DNA from: CAZUFB01 sp964619775
GTDB taxonomy: Bacteria > Actinomycetota > Coriobacteriia > Coriobacteriales > UMGS124
DNA length: 19,532 nucleotides
Direction of reading: 5' to 3'
Assembly: GCA_964619775.1 (NCBI GenBank)
Contig: CAZUFB010000037.1
Coordinates: 1 to 19,532 of the forward strand
Positions 6,797-13,891 of this stretch are shown in pieces. Positions within the stretch are counted from its first letter, which is position 1. Every line of letters begins with the position of its first letter. Both the position numbers and the translations under genes were made by a program. Below the pieces are notes generated by a model. The model saw nothing but the letters and a program-made list of their open reading frames with translations. It searched no databases and was not told the origin of the DNA.

Positions 6797-7573
6797 TTAC
6801 CCGTCGAGCGCCTCGAAGCGGCGCTTGAGCGACTCGACCTCGGCAGCCTGCTCGCATATGCGCAGGCGCAGGCGATAGATGCCGAAGCCCGCCAGGCACA
6901 TGCCGAAAAGCCCGCACAGGAACGGGATGAGCATGTCGGGCGGCAGGCCCGAGTCGGTGCGGAAGACCACCGGGTGCACCGACGAGGGAACGAGGCGCGT
7001 GATCATGAACGAGATGGGCGCGTCGACGGCGGCGACGATCGAGAACACCGCAGCGAAGCGGGCCTTTTTCTCGGGGTCGTCGATGGCGGTACGCAGCATG
7101 AAGTAGGCGATGACGAGCAGCATGAGGATGAAATAGGTGGTAAGGCGCGGCTCCCACACCCACCACACGCCCCACTCGAAGCGCGTCCACAGGTCGCCCG
7201 AGGCCATCGTCGCGAGGATGAAGACCAGGCCGACCTCCATGCAGGTGCGCGAGCGCATGTCGTAGGCGCTGTGCTTGCGGGCCAGCATCATGACGCCGTA
7301 GACAGCCGCGGCGATGATGAAGCCAAACGAAGCCACCGCCACCGGCACGTGGAAGTAGAAGATCTTCTGCGAGAACAGCTGCACGTTGGAGACCGTCTGG
7401 CCGTTGATGACGACCGTCTCCTCCCCCGACAGCACCGCGCCGTTCACCATGGGGGAACGGGTGAAGGCCCATATAAAGCCGAACGTGGTAAGCAGAAGGC
7501 CCACGACCACGCATACGAGCGCGAGGGCCTCCCAATCGAAGCGCCTTCTCGGCGCCGATGTGTCGAGCACCAC
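6797..7573 (-). CDS. ccmC: Heme exporter/handling protein CcmC
   Basis: CcmC is the heme-handling protein that presents heme to CcmE at the outer face of the membrane. The 258-aa product has about six membrane helices, the Trp-rich signature GVWWVWEPRLT (about 135-145) between helices, and the two expected extracytoplasmic histidines, His75 (FYFHVP) and His200 (SSVHPVV), equivalent to the axial heme ligands known in the family. The C-terminal tail is a charged helix (RICEQAAEVESLKRRFEALDG), probably cytoplasmic. A GTG at 7588 would start five codons earlier. I choose GTG at 7573 because AAGGAGGG ends 4 nt before it and overlaps the upstream codons; GTG at 7570 is also possible. It is separated from ccmB by 105 nt, unusually wide for this operon. 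Confidence 0.93.
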   Translation of the reverse strand: MVLDTSAPRRRFDWEALALVCVVVGLLLTTFGFIWAFTRSPMVNGAVLSGEETVVINGQTVSNVQLFSQKIFYFHVPVAVASFGFIIAAAVYGVMMLARKHSAYDMRSRTCMEVGLVFILATMASGDLWTRFEWGVWWVWEPRLTTYFILMLLVIAYFMLRTAIDDPEKKARFAAVFSIVAAVDAPISFMITRLVPSSVHPVVFRTDSGLPPDMLIPFLCGLFGMCLAGFGIYRLRLRICEQAAEVESLKRRFEALDG

Positions 7574-7644
7574 GGCACCCTCCTTCACAAATCTGCAAGT
7601 CGACGCGAGAAACCGCAGGACGCCCCCGGAACCGCCGGAGTTGC

Positions 7645-7671
7645 GCGGTATACCGCAAAGTTGACAACTTT
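7645..7671. promoter_or_regulatory. Two abutting palindromes between ccmB and ccmC
   Basis: GCGGTATACCGC (7645-7656) is a perfect 12-bp palindrome. Immediately next to it, AAAGTTG-A-CAACTTT (7657-7671) is a perfect 15-bp palindrome with a single central base. The loops are too short for RNA hairpins, which suggests dimeric protein binding to DNA. The second contains TTGACA (plus) and TTGTCA (minus), but no good -10 lies 16-18 nt from either. An internal operator for ccmCD is inferred. Confidence 0.45.
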
Positions 7672-7678
7672 TAACATC

Positions 7679-8407
7679 TTATGAACCTACCACAAACTCG
7701 TACAGGCCCCAGGCGGCAGCAATCATAATCACATCATATCCGCCCGCCAGGGCCAGCGAGCGCCAGAACGTCACCATCTGCCCCTCCACACCCAAAAGCG
7801 CCACCGAGGTCGCCGAGACGCAGGCATAGAGCAGCGGGAAGATAACCGGGATGAACAGGATGGCGAGCAGCACGTCTTTGCCGCGCGTGTCGATGGTCAT
7901 CGTCGAGAGGAACGTGCCCACCCCCGCGATGCCCACCGTGCCCACCACGAGGGGCAGCACGAGGCAGGGCGTCGTGGGTGCCAGCTGCGCCGCGCTGAGG
8001 AAGAACAGGAAGAACAGCGGGACGGCGACGACCTCGACCGCCAGCAGAAAAATCAGGTTGCTCGTGGCCTTCGCCAAAAAAACGGTCGGGCGGCTCACCG
8101 GCGCGAGCAGCACGCCGTCCAAGCAGCCGTTCTCGGTCTCGTGCGAGAACGAGCGGTTGAGGCCGAGCAGCGAGGTGAAGACGATGAGTGCCCACAGCAG
8201 ACCCGAAGAGACGCTCATGATGTCGAACGAGTCGCCCGTCTGCGACAGTGCGGCGGCGTAGACGGTGAGCACGAGCAGCGCATAAACGCCCATCGACACG
8301 AGCATCTCGCGGGTGCGCAGCTCCATACGCACGTCCTTGGCAAGCAGCGCCCGATACTGGCGCCACACCGACGGCGCGCACCCGGGGCGGCCGGTCGTGT
8401 CGGCCAT
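7679..8407 (-). CDS. ccmB: Heme exporter permease CcmB
   Basis: CcmB is the integral-membrane partner of the CcmA ATPase. The 242-aa product starts with a soluble stretch of about 30 residues (WRQYRALLAKDVRMELRTRE, a family feature), followed by six hydrophobic segments. It includes the conserved ETENGCLDGVLLAPVSR cytoplasmic loop after the first helices, close to the usual LFxxDxxDGxLEQL-type region. ATG at 8407 begins one base after the ccmA stop (TAG-C-ATG), so translation is coupled to ccmA. The CcmAB ATPase drives release of holo-CcmE from CcmC. The length equals that of ordinary CcmB proteins (about 220-240). Confidence 0.92.
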   Translation of the reverse strand: MADTTGRPGCAPSVWRQYRALLAKDVRMELRTREMLVSMGVYALLVLTVYAAALSQTGDSFDIMSVSSGLLWALIVFTSLLGLNRSFSHETENGCLDGVLLAPVSRPTVFLAKATSNLIFLLAVEVVAVPLFFLFFLSAAQLAPTTPCLVLPLVVGTVGIAGVGTFLSTMTIDTRGKDVLLAILFIPVIFPLLYACVSATSVALLGVEGQMVTFWRSLALAGGYDVIMIAAAWGLYEFVVGS

Positions 8408-8408
8408 G

Positions 8409-9170
8409 CTACGCCACCCCCATCCCCACGGTCGAAAGGTACAGCCTGCGGAACTCGTCCGCGTCGAACGACCCGCGCCCGCCGAAGGCGACGACCTTGC
8501 CGCGCGCCAGGATGAGCGCGTGGGTGCACAGCGAAAACCCCTTCTCGAGATCGTGGGAGACCATGATGAAGGTCCGGCCCGGGCGCACCCGTTCGATCAG
8601 CTCGTCGAAGAGCTGCACCGCATGCGGGTCGAGACCCGAGTAGGGCTCGTCGAGCAGCACAAGGTCGGGGTCGTTCACCAGGGCGCGGGCGATCGAAAGA
8701 CGCTGGGCCATGCCGCGCGAGAACGTGCGCATCGCGTCGTTGCGCCGGTGATCGAGCTCCACGAGCTCGAGCAGCTCGCGGATGCGCCCCTTGTCCACCG
8801 CCCCGTAGAGCGAAGAAAAGAACTCGAGGTTCTCCTGGGCCGACAGGTCTCCGTAGACCATCGGCCTGTGCGAGATGAACCCGATGCGCGCCCGCAACCC
8901 ACCCGGCTCCTCGAGCGCGTCGACACCGAGCATCGACAGGGTGCCCGACGTGGGGCGCGATAGAGTCGCCAAGATGCGCAGCAACGTGGTCTTGCCGGCG
9001 CCGTTGGACCCGAATATGGACAGGAACGAACCGGCCGGCAGGTTGAACGACACGCCGTCGAGGGCGCGGCGCTCGCCGAAGACCTTGACGAGGCCGTGTG
9101 CCTCGACGGCCGCGGGGACCGCCTGCACGGAATCGCCCGCAGCGTCGGCAACCTCCCCCGCAGCGGCCAT
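8409..9170 (-). CDS. ccmA: Heme exporter ATP-binding subunit CcmA
   Basis: This is a cytoplasmic ABC ATPase of 253 aa. Walker A is GSNGAGKTT (54-62), the Q-loop region has IGFISHRPMVYGDL, the signature is FSRGMAQRLSIARAL, Walker B is LVLLDEPYSGLD, and the H-loop is MVSHD. Its signature SRGMA departs from LSGGQ, as is common in CcmA. The N-terminus carries about 22 extra Ala-rich residues before the ABC domain. The frame is open upstream to 9302, but ATG at 9170 overlaps the ccmF stop by one base (TGATG), which indicates translational coupling. No strong Shine-Dalgarno is seen, consistent with coupling. It works with CcmB, encoded one base downstream. Confidence 0.94.
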   Translation of the reverse strand: MAAAGEVADAAGDSVQAVPAAVEAHGLVKVFGERRALDGVSFNLPAGSFLSIFGSNGAGKTTLLRILATLSRPTSGTLSMLGVDALEEPGGLRARIGFISHRPMVYGDLSAQENLEFFSSLYGAVDKGRIRELLELVELDHRRNDAMRTFSRGMAQRLSIARALVNDPDLVLLDEPYSGLDPHAVQLFDELIERVRPGRTFIMVSHDLEKGFSLCTHALILARGKVVAFGGRGSFDADEFRRLYLSTVGMGVA

Positions 9171-11404
9171 CAAGCCCGCACCTTCTTGGCGGCCGGAGCC
9201 GCCTGTCCGGCCGCACCCGCACCGCCGCGCAGGGCGGCCGCGCCGCGGCGGGGCCAGGTGGCGCACACGATGCCGACGGCCATGATGCCGAAGCCCACCC
9301 ACACCAGCGAGATAAGAGGGTTGATGCGCGCGTTGATCACCACCGACCCGTCGGAGTTGTGGCCCTGGTAGACAATGAACAGGTCCTCATAGAGGGTCGA
9401 CAGCGTCTCGGCTTCGACACGCGACTGGCCGTAGTAGCTCTTGGCGGTGAACTGCAGCGTCGGGTTGACCGTGCCCAGGTCGCGCCCGTTGTGGGTCACC
9501 GACAGAACGACGTCGCTGCACGAGTTCATGTCCTCGTCGTAGTAGGACTCCTCGCTCTCGAGCGTGAGGGTGTAGGAGCCGATCTGGACCGTCTCGCCCT
9601 CGCTCGAGATGGAGAAGGTGCGGTCGGTCACATACATCGACGAACCCACAAGACCTGCAAGCACGATGCCCAGGCCCAGGTGGGCAAGGTAGCCACCGGC
9701 CTGCGCGGGGGACTTGGCAAACAGGCGGCCGAGCGCCAGCGCGGGGTTCTCGCCCTTGTTGCGCATACGGGCACGCACGCCGCGCACGATGAGGTAGGCA
9801 GAGTTGGCCGCAAGCAGCGCCGCCACGAGCAAGGCGAGCAGCGCCAGGCCGTGGTAATACCACGCGGGACCCATCGCCTGCAGGTCGGACGCCGTGGTGC
9901 CGCCCTGGGCGATGTTGTCAGCATACACGGGCACCAGGTTGAGCGCCCAGTGGCCAGCAAGCGCCGCGAACAGCACCGCGGCAACCACGGCGGGGATGCG
10001 TACGTTCTTCCAGAATTCCCTACCGTCGGTTTTCTTCCACGCCAGGAAGGGGCACACGGCGGCCAGCGCGCAAAACACGATACCAAGCGGACGGGCGATG
10101 GTCTCGTAGGCGCCCGAGCCGATGCTCAGGCCGCCGGCGGGCAACCAGCTGGGCAGCGCACTGGAGACGGTGAGGTAGGCCACGAGGATGCCCGAGAACA
10201 CCATGATAATGTTCGTGAGGTAGTACGAGCCGTTCTTGGACATCACCGACTCGATGTCGTCCCCCGAGAGGAACGTCTTGCGTCGCATGAACCACAGCAC
10301 GAGCAGCACGAGCAGCGACACGACCATGATGGTGAGGAAGAGGTAGGTCGACACCGGGTCGCTCGAGAAGGCGTGCACCGACTCGACGATGCCCGAACGC
10401 GTGATGAACGTGCCCAGGATGACGAAGACGAAGGTCAGCGTCGCCGTGAAGAGCGCCCAACCTTTCATCATGCCGCGCTTGCGGTAGACCGTGAAGCTGT
10501 GGATCATCGCGACGGCCACGAGCCACGACAGCAGGCTTGCATTCTCCACCGGGTCCCAACCCCAGTAGCCGCCCCAGCCGAGCACGACATAGGCCCACAC
10601 CGCGCCCAGGCCGATGCCCACGGTGAGAAAGACAAAGGCGAACAGCGCGATGCGGTTGCACAGCTCAACCCAGCGCCTCGAGGCGTCGTTGCACACCAAG
10701 GCCGCGATGGCGTAGGCAAAAGGTACCGTCATGCCCGCGTAGCCGATGAACAGGGTCGGCGGGTGCAACGCCATCGCCCAGTGCTCGAGCAGGACGTTCA
10801 TGCCCCACGTCGTGGCCGTGCCCGTAAGCTGGCCGTCGTCGCCGATGTAGGAGGAATCGGTCGCGACGAACGGGCTGTTCCCCGACGAGAACAGCATGAC
10901 GGCAACAAAAATGGCAAGCACGGCCATCATGACGACGAGCGCCATGCTGGACAGCCGGTCGGTCTCGCGACGGCGCTGCCAGGCGATCCACGCCGCGAAA
11001 ACGGCGATGAGGAAGCCCCAGGTCAGAAGCGACCCGGCGCGGCTCGCCCACAGGCCCGAGAGCTTGAAAAGCCAGTAGAGCGACGACCCGGTGTCCTCGG
11101 GGTAGTTCTGCGCCACGTACTGGATGGCGACGTTGTGGGTGAAGAACCCCGAGACGATGATGGCGCAGCACACGAAGATGGCAAGCGCCGCCACGAAGAC
11201 GAGCAGGTAGCCCACGTTTGTGAGCGACTCGCTGCGCGCGGCGCGTTCTTTGCTCGCCTTGCGAGCCGCCTTGCTCACGGCGGCGGTCGCAGGCGCGGCA
11301 CCCATCCGGTGGGCCGCCACCAGGCACAGTATCGTCGCGATCGCCGCGGCGAAGCAGACCCACAGCGCGGCCTGCCCTATATATACCAGCGCGTACGAAA
11401 CCAT
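9170..11404 (-). CDS. ccmF: Heme lyase CcmF
   Basis: CcmF is the large membrane heme lyase that takes heme from CcmE and attaches it to CXXCH motifs of apocytochromes. The 744-aa product has many membrane helices and the family signature GWGGYWGWDPVENASLLSW (WWD domain, about residue 285-303). Conserved loops include HWAMALHPPTLFIGYAG and GTFITRSGIVESVHAF. A periplasmic C-terminal region (about 600-700) precedes the last helix. An insertion of basic, Ala-rich residues (about 33-58) sits between the first two helices. ATG at 11404 has AGGAAGG about 4 nt upstream. In this cluster it must handle heme ligation without visible CcmH or CcmI partners, as described for variant System I. Confidence 0.96.
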   Translation of the reverse strand: MVSYALVYIGQAALWVCFAAAIATILCLVAAHRMGAAPATAAVSKAARKASKERAARSESLTNVGYLLVFVAALAIFVCCAIIVSGFFTHNVAIQYVAQNYPEDTGSSLYWLFKLSGLWASRAGSLLTWGFLIAVFAAWIAWQRRRETDRLSSMALVVMMAVLAIFVAVMLFSSGNSPFVATDSSYIGDDGQLTGTATTWGMNVLLEHWAMALHPPTLFIGYAGMTVPFAYAIAALVCNDASRRWVELCNRIALFAFVFLTVGIGLGAVWAYVVLGWGGYWGWDPVENASLLSWLVAVAMIHSFTVYRKRGMMKGWALFTATLTFVFVILGTFITRSGIVESVHAFSSDPVSTYLFLTIMVVSLLVLLVLWFMRRKTFLSGDDIESVMSKNGSYYLTNIIMVFSGILVAYLTVSSALPSWLPAGGLSIGSGAYETIARPLGIVFCALAAVCPFLAWKKTDGREFWKNVRIPAVVAAVLFAALAGHWALNLVPVYADNIAQGGTTASDLQAMGPAWYYHGLALLALLVAALLAANSAYLIVRGVRARMRNKGENPALALGRLFAKSPAQAGGYLAHLGLGIVLAGLVGSSMYVTDRTFSISSEGETVQIGSYTLTLESEESYYDEDMNSCSDVVLSVTHNGRDLGTVNPTLQFTAKSYYGQSRVEAETLSTLYEDLFIVYQGHNSDGSVVINARINPLISLVWVGFGIMAVGIVCATWPRRGAAALRGGAGAAGQAAPAAKKVRA

Positions 11405-11427
11405 CGGCCTTCCTCTTCTCCTTCCCC

Positions 11428-11511
11428 CGCGCGCCGCCCGGCGCCCCCTTCACGGAGCCCCGGGCGGCGCGCGCCGTCTACCCGTGCATACCCTGCCTAC
11501 CCACGGGCAGG
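11428..11511 (-). repeat. Strong GC hairpin plus two competing hairpins between ccmE and ccmF
   Basis: A 16-bp perfect stem (11428-11443 with 11458-11473) has a 14-nt loop. Between it and the ccmE stop are two mutually exclusive stems: CCCGTG/CACGGG (11481-11486/11502-11507) and CCTGCC/GGCAGG (11492-11497/11506-11511). No T-tract follows; the next element is the ccmF Shine-Dalgarno. The likely effect is on mRNA processing or ccmE:ccmF stoichiometry. Confidence 0.6.
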
Positions 11512-11513
11512 CG

Positions 11514-12188
11514 TCAGCCCTGCGACTCGATCGCCGAGTCGAGCGCCACGTCGGTCGCCTCGAACAGCGTCCCGTCCTCGGTAAGCGTGCCGGTCACAAC
11601 CACCGCCGAACCGTCCTCGAACCCGTCGGGCAGCGCGCCGTCGTAGGCGACGTCGATCGAGGAACCCTGCGAGTTCACCGTGAAGCGCACGTCGGCGTCG
11701 ATGTCGGCGATCGTGCCCGCCGTCACGTAGCCCGCAAGCTTGATCTCGGTGCCCGCATAGGCCGCGGCGTCGGAAAGCAGCGTCGAGACCGTGACCGACC
11801 CTTCCGCGCTCTCGTACTTGGAGGGACACTTGGTGATGAGCTCGCTGCAGACCATCGCGCCGTTCTCAATCACCCCGGTGCAGATGGCCGTGACGCCGTT
11901 GCCGAACGTCGCCGGCATCGCGCCTTCGTAGCTGACCGTCAGCGTGACCGAGGAATCGCTGTCGTCGACGATTTGGAAAACCGCCGTCGAGCCCTCGCTT
12001 GTGTAGGAGTCCTGCACCACCGCGCCCGACACCTGGACCTTCTTGCCCTCGTAGTCGCCCGACACGGCCTGCGAGACCGTCAGGGCGGTGGCCGTGCTGC
12101 CCGAACCGAGCACGGCAAACAGCACGACCGCGACGACGACGATGACAAGGCCTACGATGACGAGCCGCTTCTTTGCTGCCTTGTTCAA
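11514..12188 (-). CDS. ccmE: Cys-type (CxxxY) heme chaperone CcmE with a tandem second OB domain
   Basis: CcmE carries heme covalently from CcmC to CcmF. The 224-aa product has a basic N-terminus, one membrane anchor (about 8-28) and an OB domain (about 35-125) ending LITKCPSKY. Cys121-x3-Tyr125 replaces the usual His of HxxxY, the hallmark of the CcmE variant known from archaea and some bacteria, which occurs with systems lacking CcmH. Residues 128-224 repeat the OB pattern: SSIDVAYDGALPDGFEDG matches SSVTLTVSYEGAMPATFGNG in domain 1. At the heme position the second copy reads FEATDVALDSA, with no Cys or His. Ordinary CcmE is about 140-170 aa. TTG at 12188 was chosen because AAGGAG lies 9 nt upstream; an ATG-started longer form (from 12237) lacks a Shine-Dalgarno. 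It is first in the operon. Confidence 0.87.
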   Translation of the reverse strand: MNKAAKKRLVIVGLVIVVVAVVLFAVLGSGSTATALTVSQAVSGDYEGKKVQVSGAVVQDSYTSEGSTAVFQIVDDSDSSVTLTVSYEGAMPATFGNGVTAICTGVIENGAMVCSELITKCPSKYESAEGSVTVSTLLSDAAAYAGTEIKLAGYVTAGTIADIDADVRFTVNSQGSSIDVAYDGALPDGFEDGSAVVVTGTLTEDGTLFEATDVALDSAIESQG

Positions 12189-12231
12189 CGGAAAACGCTC
12201 CTTCCCGTACGCGCGGCTTTCCACGGCGCAC

Positions 12232-12262
12232 ATCATATTGTGGGGTGGCGACCCGAGGTCAT
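12232..12262 (-). promoter_or_regulatory. Candidate promoter of the ccm operon
   Basis: On the minus strand the -10 is TATGAT (12237-12232) and a weak -35 ATGACC lies 19 nt upstream (12262-12257). The spacing is long and the -35 poor, so an activator may be needed. The predicted leader is about 37 nt. A short imperfect hairpin, GCTTTT/AAAAGC (about 12269-12287), lies between this and bioY and could weakly separate the two transcripts. Confidence 0.4.
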
Positions 12263-12316
12263 GCCGATTGCTTTTTCGAAAGAAAAGCACGGGGTCATGA
12301 AAAACCTAAAGTCGCC

Positions 12317-12958
12317 TCACCGCTGCGCCACCGAGGGAACCGCGCGGCGAAGGGCCGCGGCGACCGCCACGGCCGCCGCCACCTTGAGCGCGTCGGGCAC
12401 GACGAAGGGGACGACGCAGACCGCCAGCACATAGGCGATGTCGACCGCCGAGCCCGCGACGGCGGAGACGAGCGCGAAGTGGGCCGTGCCCACCGCATAG
12501 CACACCGCGACCGTCACGACGCCGGCCGCCGCGTCGGCCACCAGGGCGCGCCGCGCGCGGCCGGGGCGCGCGGCGGCAGGGCACAACGCCCGGCGGACAA
12601 GCGCCCCCAGAAACGCCGAGGCAACGAACCCGTAGATATAGCCGCCCGTGGGGCCGGCGATGACGGCGAGACCGCCGCGCATCGCCGAGAAGACCGGCAC
12701 GCCCACCAGCCCGAGCAGCACATACCCCACCAGCGCGAGCGCCGCCTGGCACGGGGAGAACACGAGCGCCGCAAGGACCACCACGAGCGTCTGGAGCGTG
12801 AAGGGCACCGGACCCACGGCAATCGTCACCTGGGCCGACACCGCAAGCAAGGCGATGAGCACGCCCCCCTGCACCAGGGTCTCCACCGCGATGCCGCCGC
12901 GCTCGCCGGGCTCCGGGTCGAGACGGGCCGAACCACGCGGAAACTCCGCATCCACCAT
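12317..12958 (-). CDS. bioY: Biotin transporter substrate-binding subunit BioY
   Basis: BioY is the S-component that captures biotin for ECF-type uptake; it works alone or with the shared EcfA/A'/T module, which is not in this window. The 213-aa product has six hydrophobic segments, and the family stretches VGPVPFTLQTLVVVLAALV and IAGPTGGYIYGF are clear. ATG at 12958 has AAGGAAG 6 nt upstream; the open frame further upstream crosses the GC hairpin and is not used. It follows birA by 114 nt on the same strand, so uptake and attachment of biotin are encoded together. No biotin synthesis genes are seen, which suggests but does not prove biotin auxotrophy. Confidence 0.93.
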   Translation of the reverse strand: MVDAEFPRGSARLDPEPGERGGIAVETLVQGGVLIALLAVSAQVTIAVGPVPFTLQTLVVVLAALVFSPCQAALALVGYVLLGLVGVPVFSAMRGGLAVIAGPTGGYIYGFVASAFLGALVRRALCPAAARPGRARRALVADAAAGVVTVAVCYAVGTAHFALVSAVAGSAVDIAYVLAVCVVPFVVPDALKVAAAVAVAAALRRAVPSVAQR

Positions 12959-13021
12959 GTCGCACTTCCTTTCCCGTAGTCCTAGTCCCACAGTCGGTTC
13001 CTTCTTCCCCGGCGCGCCCCT

Positions 13022-13040
13022 GCGGCCCCGGCGGGGCCGC
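13022..13040. repeat. GC-rich perfect hairpin between birA and bioY
   Basis: GCGGCCCC-GGC-GGGGCCGC is an 8-bp stem with a 3-nt loop, located 33 nt after the birA stop and 64 nt before bioY. No T-tract follows on the minus strand, so it looks like an attenuating or mRNA-processing hairpin rather than a strong terminator. I see no BirA-type operator in the gap. Confidence 0.5.
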
Positions 13041-13072
13041 CCGTGCGCGGCGAACGGCACAAAACGCCCCTT

Positions 13073-13891
13073 TTACGAGAAGCGGCGCAGGGAGGCCTGC
13101 TCGGACGACAGCACTTCCTCCCTCCCGTCCGCCATGCGCACCGTGGCGCGGCCCCAGCAGTCCACGCCCATGAAAATGCCGAGGCCGTATCCGGCCCCTT
13201 CGGGGCCGACGACCTCCACCGGGCCGCCGAGCATCGGCAGTGCGTTGCAGTAGGCGTCGAGCACCGGGGCGAGCGGGCCGGCGAGGGCGCGGCCCGCGTT
13301 CACCTCGCCCCCCCAGGCGTCGACCGCCTCGACGATGCGGGTGCGCAGCGCCTCCGCAAGGCCTTCGAACGACGGGGGTTCCGCCCCGGCGGGCAGGCCA
13401 TCGACCACGCAGGCACGCGGCAGGGGGCTCGGCCCGTCGAACGCGGGGCTCCCCGCCCCGGCGGGCACAGGCTCCAGGTTCACCCCGATGCCGCAGACCG
13501 CGTAGGGACCGTCCGCGCCCGACCCAGCCTCCACGAGGATGCCGGCGAGCTTGCCGTCGCCGAGCAGCACGTCGTTGGGCCACTTGAGAGCCGCGCCGGC
13601 CAGGCCGGCGTTGTCGCGCAGGGCCGCAAGGGCCCCGAGGGCGCACACGGCGGGCAGCCCCACGAAGAAAGACATCGGGACCGGGGGGCGCAGCACCACC
13701 GACAGGTAGAGCCCGCCGGCCGGCGACTCCCACGCATGCCCGCGCCGCCCGCGGCCCGCAGTCTGCCGGCGCGCGGCGACCGCCGTGCCGGCGGGCGCGC
13801 CGGCAGCCGCGAGGGACCGCGCGTCGTCGTTCGTCGAGCCCGTCTGCCCCACCAGGCGCAGCGGCGCCGCCTCCCCGCACTCCCCGCTCAT
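13073..13891 (-). CDS. birA: Biotin--[acetyl-CoA-carboxylase] ligase, monofunctional
   Basis: BirA activates biotin to biotinyl-5'-AMP and transfers it to the lysine of biotin carboxyl carrier domains. The 272-aa product shows TGSTNDDAR (17-25), the biotinyl-AMP-binding loop GRGRRGHAW (46-54), LKWPNDVLL (102-110), KLAGILVE and GIGVNLEP. A C-terminal SH3-like domain (about 225-272) follows. It begins directly with the catalytic domain, so there is no N-terminal DNA-binding winged helix: it should not act as a repressor of bioY. ATG at 13891 overlaps the folPK stop by 4 nt (ATGA). The middle contains a Pro/Gly/Ala-rich insertion (about 142-165), in keeping with the high-GC genome. Confidence 0.94.
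   Translation of the reverse strand: MSGECGEAAPLRLVGQTGSTNDDARSLAAAGAPAGTAVAARRQTAGRGRRGHAWESPAGGLYLSVVLRPPVPMSFFVGLPAVCALGALAALRDNAGLAGAALKWPNDVLLGDGKLAGILVEAGSGADGPYAVCGIGVNLEPVPAGAGSPAFDGPSPLPRACVVDGLPAGAEPPSFEGLAEALRTRIVEAVDAWGGEVNAGRALAGPLAPVLDAYCNALPMLGGPVEVVGPEGAGYGLGIFMGVDCWGRATVRMADGREEVLSSEQASLRRFS

Noticed and set aside
4588..6828. A 746-codon plus-strand open frame over pap and ccmD
   Set aside because: It is antisense to a clear PPK2 protein. The translation is rich in Arg, His, Val, Ala and Leu without domains, the usual antisense artefact of high-GC coding DNA.
7657..7689. Plus-strand promoter beginning with TTGACA at 7661
   Set aside because: The base at 16-18 nt downstream gives AACCTA-like sequence, not a -10, and no plus-strand gene follows. 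The symmetric palindrome explains the hexamer better.
9098..11584. An 828-codon plus-strand open frame over ccmA and ccmF
   Set aside because: It is the complement of ccmF, with low-complexity His/Arg/Gly-rich translation and no Shine-Dalgarno.
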